DNA from: Cocos nucifera
Taxonomy: Eukaryota; Streptophyta; Magnoliopsida; Arecales; Arecaceae
DNA length: 64,000 bases
Direction of reading: 5' to 3'
NCBI GenBank assembly: GCA_006176705.1
Contig: QRFJ01000060.1
Span: forward strand, 2,387,122 to 2,451,121
Under the pieces are notes generated by a model. It ran no database searches. It was not told where the DNA came from and saw only the letters and a program-made list of their open reading frames with translations. The first letter of the stretch is position 1; the number at the start of each line of letters is the position of its first letter. A program made the translations under genes and the position numbers. This document shows, one piece after another, positions 55,762-64,000 of the stretch.

Positions 55762-57780
55762 GTAGCAAAAAAATTTAAAATTTTTCTATAAATTTTGATT
55801 AAATTTGAGAGTTTTTAGATCTGATCCTTATGATTTGATATTAAAAATAAAAATTAAAATTAAATATGGAACAAAATTTGTTACCTATTCAGGATAACTA
55901 TTATCCTAATGATGATCTATCATAACCCAGGGTTCTAGATCTAGCCATGCAAGTGCCTGATCTCTATCAAAGTTCACTCAGGCTGGTTCTAGATGTCTTC
56001 TCTTCCTGAATCTGATTTCTAAAGATCAGATTTGGATCTTATCTATAGAGCCTTCAAAATAAAACTTGAAGGCAGTGTGCTCGTCTTACGAACACAGTCA
56101 TTGCTTTGCTTGAATCTTTGCACCAATTGCTTTGGATATCCTGCTGGAATTTTGCCCAACCTTTGAACATGGAGAAGAGGGAGAGGACCAGATAGGGTGG
56201 CATGGAGGAGGAGAGGGAGGGGCAGCCTTGCGGTGTGGAAAATGGAAGCCTACAAACCTTAGGATGTAGGGTCTTTAAATAGACTCTGCGCCAACCCTAG
56301 AGTCCCATTTGATTAAGCAATCGAATTGCTCGATCAATTCAGATTTTAATCTGAAACTCCATGTGAAATACCAGGTCTCTACCAAGTTTTGTTGCCTGAA
56401 AGTCCCCTAAAAATGCTGCATAAAAAAGATAAGGGAGGAAGGGTGGTGCAGATCTTTTATCTTCAAGAGTTTGTTCATAACAAACTACCTCCATGCATTC
56501 TCCCTTTTGTGCGCACGAAAAATGTGGTGGGCCCACCTCTTTTCTATATGAAAAACTCCTTGGGGTGTGTGCCTTAGATAAAATATAGGGGGTGCATGCG
56601 ACACCCCTCAACTCCTGCAAAGATCGGGTCAAACGACCCCTTGTCCTGATGAATACAAAAATTGGCAGATCTTGTCCTATTTCCATCCGATGATTTAGGA
56701 CAAGCCTAGATCAGGTTAAGACAACTCTTTTCTGATCTGATAAGCTTCAGTCAGACTAGGATAAATCCATACAAGATTTTTAGATAAGCCCAAATCAATT
56801 TGGCTCAGTCGAGATGAATCTAAATAATACAGAAGGAGAATATTAGGCTCAATCGTGTGCTAGTACGATTTTTTTGAACCTACTTAGATTTAATCCAAAT
56901 CAATCAAACTGGGTTAGCTTAATTGATGATATTCAAATTTAAATTCTTATTTGTGTAATCTAGTTAGGTTCAGTTCTGTATGGTAATGAAATATATCACA
57001 ATCTCTATTATGGACATCATCGAAACATCTTTTGATGGATCAGAACTCTTTTGATTCATCCAATTAGAATGATCGATCATCAAGATCATTCTAATTGCTT
57101 TCAAAATCCACCAGTGATACCTAGCAGTATATGGTGGCAACCCATTAGAACTGAATGTGAATCTCTCGATGTAGCTACCTCTATGATTGGGTTCTTCTAT
57201 TATGAGCCACGATAGAATTAGGGTTAAGGTGAACTCGTCAAACCTAACATCTTGTCATGTGATTGAATCATTTAATCCGAGTCTGATACGAAACCATAAT
57301 AGAAAACTCTTTTCTATTATATCACACTACCATGGCTATGGACTTAAAGACTCGATCTCATGATCATCATAGGACTACTCCTTTACTGAGGTTGATAGAT
57401 CCCATCTTGGTGCGAACCAGTTTCTACAATGAACATGCTATAGCCAACATACACCTTAGAATTTTAAATGGCTAGAAGATCGAGTTATGGTGTAGTCAAA
57501 CTATAACACACTCAAGATGAATTACCGATGTACCTCAGATCTAAGAACCAGATACACAACTACAGCATCGAGCTCAGTCATTGATGAGAAGGTAGACTTT
57601 CTTATGACTGCTTGAGGTGGTCATGCTCAGTGCCCTCATTCTCTAACAAGTATCTGTACTCTCACTTCAGTATTTTCATACCATAGACTCAAGACTCAAA
57701 TATCCTAAGAAAGTGATCGTACACTAATTTTCTAGATCGATCATCATCCTCATGATGATCCCATGATCGGAAGCAGTTTA
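55762..57780 (-). mobile_element. Long Copia LTR, reverse orientation, 5' end lost
   Basis: 57210-57780 matches 1-580 of the window. Read on the minus strand it continues through a promoter-like CTATTTAAAGACCC near 56285 to the putative end at 55762. With TG...CA logic this is the 3' part of a roughly 2-kb LTR. The first 200 or so bases of the LTR, which would lie right of 57780, are replaced by the next element. Confidence 0.7.
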
Positions 57781-58652
57781 TGTTGGGATATCAGCTACTA
57801 TGATACCACTTTATTAAGGATCTAGTATCGAGATATTATGATAGGAAGAAAGAAAAAAAATAAAATAAGAACACAATCAAGTATGTAGATTAGTCCAAAG
57901 ATTTGCCTCCATGGGACATGCAAAGCTTCACTATGAAAGAGAAAAATAAGTACAAAAGAAGAACATTCACTCTCAACTCACTGTACAGAAATCTCTCTTA
58001 ACTAAAAACTATCCTCATAAAAGCTCTCTCAGAATCTCAAGAAGACCCATAGAAGCTACAAGATGCTCTACCCTCACAACCTCCACACTGAATGCTATGC
58101 ACCTATTACTTCTCTCTCTCATAGGCTGTACATACTCGATACTCTACCAAGCTTCTCTCGATGGCTGCCTGAGCCTCTCTACATGCCTCTCACGCCACAC
58201 ATGCCACCACCTGCTCCACAGCATCTCAGTCCTTTAAATAGGATGAGAATCCTCTTCTCAGCAATTCACAAGAGTCCTAACAAGACTCTTTTTCTTAATA
58301 TGAGTCAAACATGATTTTGATGGAGTCTTGAAATATTTTTTAATCTTTAGATCATGACCGTAGCCCTCCATGGCTGCTAGATCCTATGGTCCATGTGCAA
58401 TTCTTGTAGATCCTTTGGATTAATCATAATTCGAGTCTAAATAGAAAATTCCATCATATTTTGTTCATCTCCGTCGAGTCAGCTCTGTCAGGGATCGAGC
58501 TGGCTCGACTGCGTCTCGTCCGAGCTCCTACTTTCTATCTACCTAAGAGGATCGACTTGAGCCAACTCAATTCCGTATCCGAGCCAGCTCGACTGCTGGA
58601 TGATTTAATTCTTCTCTACTATGGGTCGAATTTGAGACATCAAATCCTAACA
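57781..58652 (-). repeat. 3' LTR of Copia element 3
   Basis: On the minus strand it starts TGTTAGGATTTGATGTCTC after the polypurine tract and ends ATCCCAACA. The last 630 bases match 60236-60859. Confidence 0.85.
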
Positions 58653-58879
58653 ATCTTCACCTCAACTCGACATTCGATTTTCACCTAATTTTGAGAGCTT
58701 GTGATCCATCTCGCCCCCATATCCTGGGGCATGCCTATTGATCATGGATGGACAAACGTGAAAGTCGAGCCAGGCTGCTTGATCCTACCTTCGTCAATGG
58801 CTGTGTCTACTCTAACCAAAGATCTGCTCAGAGAAGTCTCCTATGGTAATAGAAACTTTACTCTGCAATGTTGCCTCTC

Positions 58880-60147
58880 ATCCTCTCAAGTCTTCCATTT
58901 CGTTCCCGATCCACCTCCACCTGAAGCTCTATCTCGCATTGGGCTCCTTCTGGCTCCTGAAGCTCCACCTCGCATTGAACTCCCTACTAGATAGTAATAT
59001 CCTCTCATCCTCTTCTTTTCCTCCAATACCATCCTATCATCATGTATGACCTTCAAAATTCCATCACCAGCTATCCACTTGTAGCCATTTGAATCCAGTC
59101 TGCTCAATGAGATAAGATTCTGCTTGAAATTGGATATGTATCAGACCTCCCCCATCTTCTCACTACACCATCATGTATCTTCCAACTGACCATCCTGATG
59201 CCTTTGATCACATAGCTCGATCCATCCGATAGATAAACAATTTTCTCACTGCTTTCTAGAGAGTCAAATTGCTCCTCTATACAACAAACATGATATACAC
59301 ATACAGAATCTAAAATTCATTACTGAAAAAAAGTAGATACCTCATCAGATATCTCCAAGACATTATCCTCTAACTTCCTACTAGCCGTTGCTGTAATAGC
59401 CCTTGTCCGATCCTTGAGTTATGGGCAATCCTTTACTTGATGTCCTAACTCATCGTACTTATAGCATCTGATCTTGCTTTGATCCCTCATCTTGAACCTA
59501 GATCATCCACTTCACGATCCTCTGCCACTCCATCTATTGCCTTCTGCTCCTTCAAAAATTACCAAAGCTAAGCTGCTACCATCTGAGCTCGAAGCTGGAT
59601 TCTTCTTTCTAAAAATCTTATTTTGGAGTATCGTTGCAGTAACCTTGTCTATCTTGATGGTGCTCTTTTTTATTAGAAAAGCAGTCATCAAGGACCCATA
59701 TAAAGGAAGAAGTGATGCTAGCAAGACCAATGCCTTAGTCTTCTTCTCAACCTTTTTGCCAACATTGAGAAGATTGGTGAGGATCTTCTGAAAGTTGGAT
59801 AGATGCTCTCGTATGCTCTGGCCTTCATCCATCTATAGTTAGTAGAACTGTCTCCAAAGAAATAGCATGTTGTTGAGCGACTTTATCATGTACAACTCCT
59901 CGAGTTTCGACCACAGTACTGTCAAAAAAGTTTCATCAAGTACATGGATCACCACATTATCTACTAAGTACAAGTGGATCATGCTCACCGTCTGCATCTA
60001 CATCTGCTTTCAATCCTTCACCTTCATGGTAGTTGACATTTTGTCATTTAAGAGAGTGTTGATTAACCCATGTTGGATGAGGACATCTTTTACTCTTACT
60101 TGCTATAAAAAGAAATTATCCTTTTCATCAAATCTGTTGATCTCCAT
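58880..60147 (-). pseudogene. Copia gag-protease, broken (element 3)
   Basis: The gag opens at 60147 (MEINRFDEKDNFFL then a stop). It continues with DETFLTVLWSKLEELYMIKS and MDEGQSIREHLSNFQKIL (59512-59832), both standard gag motifs. The zinc knuckle near 59440-59480 reads CYKYDELGHQVKDC, with its second Cys changed to Tyr. The protease region follows (LDSVCVYHVCC near 59300), then SRLDSNGYKWIAGDGILKV at 58886-59107. Stops are frequent and the usual pol domains do not follow. Confidence 0.82.
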
Positions 60148-60220
60148 CTTGATTGCACTTATCTTCTCCAAATTCTTCAATCTATATCTACTGTTGTAAT
60201 CTGCGCTCTGATATTATCTG

Positions 60221-60232
60221 ACTCTGATATCA
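60221..60232 (-). other. Primer binding site of Copia element 3, degenerate
   Basis: On the minus strand TGATATCAGAGT lies four bases inside the 5' LTR end. It differs at two positions from the iMet site TGGTATCAGAGC. A second similar word (ATATCAGAGC) lies 16 bases further in. Confidence 0.7.
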
Positions 60233-60235
60233 ATC

Positions 60236-60859
60236 TGTTGGGATATTAGCTACTCTAATACCACTTTGTTAAAGATCTAGTATTAGGATATTGCGGTAGG
60301 AAGAAAGAAGAAAAATAAAATAAAAATATAATTAAGTACATGGATCAGTTCAAAGACTTACCTCCATGGGACATACAAAGCTTCACTATGAAAAAAAAAT
60401 AAGTACAAGAGGAGAACATCTACTCTCAACTTACTATACATAAATTTTTTTTAAGTAGAAACTATCCTCATAAAAGCTCTCTTAGAATCCCAAGGAGACC
60501 CACAGAAGCTACAAGATGCTCTGCTCTCATAGTCTTCATGCTGGATGCTATGCACCTATTACTTCTCTCTCTCATATGCTGCACATACTCGACACTCTGC
60601 TAAGCTCCTCTCAATGGCTGCCTGAGCCTCTCTACATGCCTCTCATGCCACATGCACCACCATCTGCTCCACAGAATCTTAGTCCTTTAAATAAGATGAG
60701 AATCCTCTTCTCAGCAATTCATAAGAATCTTAACAGGGCTCTTTCTCCTAATATGAGTCGAACATGATCTTGATGGAGTCTTAAAATATTTTCTAACATT
60801 TAGATCATGATCACATCCCTCCATGACTGTTGGATCTTGTGGTCCACGTGCAACTCTCA
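60236..60859 (-). repeat. 5' LTR of Copia element 3 (partial)
   Basis: It matches 57781-58407 with scattered differences. Its outer part (the first about 245 bases of the LTR) is missing where the next element begins. Confidence 0.85.
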
Positions 60860-60861
60860 TA

Positions 60862-61580
60862 GTGAAAGGATAAGTATGGTGCTCCTAAGTCTTGGAAGAC
60901 CGTGAAGGAGTCAAGGTGGTAGCTCTTGAAGGCTAGGATTGGTTGAAGATGTATTAGTAAAGATAAAAAGACTGACACATAGTCGGGCTGGCTCAAATAT
61001 ATAGCCGAGCTGGCTTGATCTAAGATCGAGCTGACTCAATCCGTATCCGAGCTGGTTGTTTCAAGCAGATAGAAGATATGGCTCAGAAAGACGCAGTAGA
61101 GCTAGCTCGGCTTCTGACCAAGCCAACTCGACGGTGGCGAATAGATCTGGATGGGTTTTCTATTTGATCTTGGATTGGATCTAATCCAAGAGGTCTTAAG
61201 ATCTGGTATCAGAGGTCTTAAGATGGCTAATTCATGTATTGGGCTAGGTCTTTAGTCCAAGAGATGAGAGCATGCAAGACATGGGTTTCCATAGGTTTGG
61301 TGAGTATTTTAATATATGGGTTAGCTGAGGAGAGTTTTTTAGAATTGAGTCATATTGACTCAGGGTGTTTATATATATACTTGTATATATAGATTACGAA
61401 AAAGAAGAAAATAAATTGAATCCCTTTTCTCCCTGAAACCCTAACTTTCTCTCTTTCTCACTCTGCTGTCGTCTCATCTTCTTATTATCTGATCTTTATC
61501 TTTCTTGCTATCATCTCCAACTTGCTTCCTCAGAGTTGGTAGAAAGTACAAGAATTTTTACAAGTCCTGAAATAATTCAT
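60862..61580 (+). repeat. 5' LTR of Copia element 4
   Basis: It lies directly before the primer site. It probably opens near TGAAAGGATAAG. A TATA-like run (TTTATATATATACTTGTATA) near 61370 may be the LTR promoter, followed by a pyrimidine-rich leader. A block with GAGCTGGCTC and CTCGACGG words (60975-61195) is similar to the missing part of the element 3 LTR in the opposite orientation. The exact ends are uncertain. Confidence 0.6.
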
Positions 61581-61586
61581 AATAAG

Positions 61587-61598
61587 TGGTATCAGAGT
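61587..61598 (+). other. Primer binding site of Copia element 4
   Basis: TGGTATCAGAGT matches the initiator tRNA-Met site at eleven of twelve bases. A second TGGTATCAGAG word sits at 61203 inside the LTR. Confidence 0.85.
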
Positions 61599-61732
61599 CA
61601 GATTGTGTGGAAGGAGGAAAAGATGCCTGAAAGTTAAAGATCTTCAGGTGTTGTGAATTCAGCAAGGTCTTGTCAAGGTATTTCTCAAATTTCTTGGATC
61701 TATATTGTATTTTTTTGGCTTGGATCCAGCCA

Positions 61733-62500
61733 TGAAAAGCAACATGAAGGTTGATTTTGAGAAGTTTGATGAGGAAGAAAACTTTTTCATATGAAAAATT
61801 CATGTGGAAGATCTTTTGGCTCAAGCTGAATTGGATCAGGCACTAGAAGAGAAGCCTGAAGGGATGTCAGATTACTAGTGGATGTCTCTGGAAAAGAAAG
61901 CCTGCTTTGTGATCAGAGGATGCTTGTTGGATGCGGCACTCTATTCAGTTTTAGAGGAGAGGACCCCAAGAGGATTGTGGTCAAAGTTGCAAATCATGTA
62001 TATGGATAAGAATATGTGCAATAAGTTGGTGTTGAAGAAGAGACTGTACAACCTTCAGATGCAGAAAGATGGAGATGTCTTGAGACACAACTAGAAATTC
62101 GATCAGATGTGCAATGAGTTGCTGAATATTTGAGTGAAGATGGTAGAAGAAGATAAATCATTGCTTCTATTATGCTCATTGCCCTCATCCTATGATCCAT
62201 TGGTGACGATGCTGCTCCATGGTAAGGAGACCCTAGAGTATGAAGACATGGTTTTGGTATTGCGAACCAACGAATAATGACAGAAATTGACCAAGAAAGG
62301 TGTTCCTTAGGAAAGCTTGACTGTAGGGGAGAGACCTGAAAGATCAAAGAAGAGAGGCAAGTCAAGAGGATGATCAAAGTCCCAAAAGAGTAAGAACAGA
62401 AAGGAAGCTAGATGCTACAAGTGCAATAAGATCAGATACTTCAGGCATGATTGCCCACAATAGAAGAACAAGAAGGGAGAAAAGAGTGAATCTGATGTAC
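61733..62500 (+). pseudogene. Copia gag, broken (element 4)
   Basis: It starts MKSNMKVDFEKFDEEENFF. UBN2-type motifs RGLWSKLQIMYMDKNMCNKL and YNLQMQKDGDV lie at 61882-62094. The zinc knuckle at about 62411-62455 reads CYKCNKIRYFRHDC: both first Cys are kept, but the His position is Tyr. Stops occur near 61791, 61876 and 62092. Confidence 0.85.
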
Positions 62501-62564
62501 TGAGTATAGTGGCTGATAGTGAGGTAGAGGATGATCTCTTGGTTGTATCAGATGGTCACAGAAG

Positions 62565-63839
62565 ATACATAGATGTATGGACCTTGGATTCAGCCTGTTC
62601 GCATCACTACACACCAAGATTGATGAGAAAAATATGACACTTGAAGATGATCACCCATGCAGAGTTGCTGGTATTGAAAGCATCCAAATTAGGATGTTCG
62701 ATGGGATGGTGCAGACTCTCATAAATATGAAGCACATCCCAGATTTGAAAAAAAAATCTCGTGTCATTAAGCTATCTGGAGCGGAGTGACTGCAGCTTCA
62801 GTAGTCATGCCAGGAATGGAGTTCTCAATATTTCCAAGGGTGCTATGATGGTGATGAGGGGCAAGAGGATGAAGAATAATCTCTATAAATTGGTTGGATC
62901 TATGGTGACTGAAGAATCTAATGCAGCGGCAATAGTGTAGGATCAGCAGGGGGCTTATGGGTTATGGTACTACTGTCTAGGCCACATGGGTGACCGTGGG
63001 ATGAAAAAGTTAAGCAAACATGGTCTGATTTCAAATCTGGATGGAGGTGTTATAGAGGTATGTGAGCTATGCCAGATGGATAAACAGAAGAAAGTATAGT
63101 TTGCCATCAGTTTAGCCCACAGTGCAGCCCCACTAGAATTGATTCATACTGATGTATAAGGGTCGGCTCTATTTTTGACCAAAAATGGAGCAAGATACTT
63201 CTTGACCTTTATAGATGATTTCTCAAGAAAGGTATGGGTCTACTTCATGAAGGAGAAATCAGAAGTCTTTACTAGGTTCAAGGTGTGAAAAGCTGAGGTG
63301 GAGAAGAAGATAGATTAGAACTTGAAGTATCTACGATCAGACAACGATGGAGAACACACCAGCAAAGAGTTCCAAGACTTTTGTGAGGAGTATGGTATCA
63401 AAAGATACTTTTCGATAAAAGAAACTTCTCAACAAAATGGGATGGTTGAAAGGATTAACAGAATCCTTTTGAAAAAGATATGGCGCATAAGGTTGCAGGC
63501 AGGGCTTTCGAAGAGATTCTGGATTGATACAGTGGATGCATCCTGTTATCTGGTGAATCGATCGACTCATACAAAGTTAGATGGTGGTATTCCAAAGAAG
63601 AGATGGTCTGGAAGAAAGATTGGACTGAGCCATCTTAGGGTTTTTGGGTGCACGGCTTTTGTGCACATCGGTGCTGGTGAGCGGAGCAAGTTGGATGCCA
63701 GATTATGAAAAATGATGTTCTTAGGATATCCACGAGGAGTTAAAGGATACCGATTGTAGGATCCCTTGGAGAAGAAGGTTGTCATTAGTAGGGATGTCAT
63801 CTTCGATGAAAATTTAGTTCTCCAAAGGTGAGATGGCAT
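62565..63839 (+). pseudogene. Copia protease and integrase, broken (element 4)
   Basis: The protease reads WTLDSACSHHY at 62580. The GAG-pre-integrase block reads LWYYCLGHMGDRGM near 62955, with the first His of the zinc site changed to Tyr, and CELCQMDK near 63065. Integrase catalytic points are IHTD near 63145, FIDDFSRKVWVYF near 63210 and ENGMVERIN-like (QQNGMVERINR) near 63435, then LRVFGCTAFVHI near 63635. Stops separate these blocks. Confidence 0.9.
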
Positions 63840-64000
63840 GAATGAGCAGCAGATGCAGCAGGAGGTCCAATAGGATAGTGCTGGACAGTTAACATCTTAC
63901 TTTATTTTGCCACTTATAGGTGCATCAGGAGGACTTGGTATTCAGATGGAGCACTCACCAAAGGTGTCCCCATAGGTGGAGAGAGCTCAGATAGGTAATG

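Larger units (their letters stand above)
57781..60859 (-). mobile_element. Internally deleted Copia element (element 3)
   Basis: 3' LTR at 57781-58652, broken gag and protease on the minus strand, primer site at 60221-60232, then the 5' LTR (60236-60859, its first part lost). Integrase, reverse transcriptase and RNase H are absent. The polypurine tract (GAGGTGAAGAT on the minus strand) lies at 58653-58664. Confidence 0.88.
60862..64000 (+). mobile_element. Copia LTR retrotransposon, cut by the window end (element 4)
   Basis: 5' LTR, primer site, gag, zinc knuckle, protease and integrase occur in Copia order. The element continues past 64000. The frame is broken by many stops, and most of these stand where one transition would give Trp or Gln. 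Confidence 0.88.

Overview
This window is nuclear plant DNA. It is AT-rich and intron-rich, and more than half of what can be named is decayed transposable elements. Plant-type Copia LTR retrotransposons, CACTA (En/Spm) ends, hAT MITEs, an L1-type plant LINE, tRNA-derived SINE-like copies and a CC-NBS-LRR resistance gene all point to an angiosperm. A monocot, perhaps a palm, fits the large introns and the style of the elements, but that is inference.

Only two host genes are supported as real. (1) A TBC-domain Rab GTPase-activating protein lies on the minus strand. Five phase-consistent coding exons can be read between 21332 and 10149, and both catalytic fingers (IxxDxxR and YxQ) are intact. 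Its probable 5' end and promoter are near 24.1 kb. The exons for the end of the TBC domain are not found in the window. (2) A single-exon CC-NBS-LRR gene lies at 45482-48241 on the plus strand. It has an open frame of 919 codons and nearly all diagnostic NB-ARC motifs.

Layout: 1-784 is a reverse Copia LTR fragment. 2354-8021 is a Copia element (+) with its protease split by a hAT MITE. 8022-24134 is the TBC gene with its large introns, SINE-like copies and small tandem repeats. 24689-30226 is a Copia element (-). 31594-32225 is another Copia LTR, and about 32.66-33.2 kb is a CACTA end. 34533-34774 is a frameshifted fragment of a uridine nucleosidase gene. 36896-40406 is a 5'-truncated LINE with a 13-bp target duplication. 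41108-41610 is a second hAT MITE. 43.3-43.67 kb is a GC-rich imperfect inverted repeat. 45482-48241 is the resistance gene. 49.88-50.79 kb is a second LINE remnant. 50.79-55.65 kb is a CACTA-type complex holding short pieces of an LRR gene (+) and a receptor-kinase gene (-), plus two arrays of hairpin-forming repeats. 55762-57780 is a long Copia LTR. 57781-60859 is an internally deleted Copia element (-). About 60862-64000 is a Copia element (+) running off the window.

Apart from the two host genes, nearly every open frame is a broken piece of a mobile element. The most interesting region is the CACTA complex at 50.8-55.7 kb, where host-gene fragments sit in opposite orientations between hairpin-repeat arrays. 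No wholly new system can be claimed from the sequence alone.
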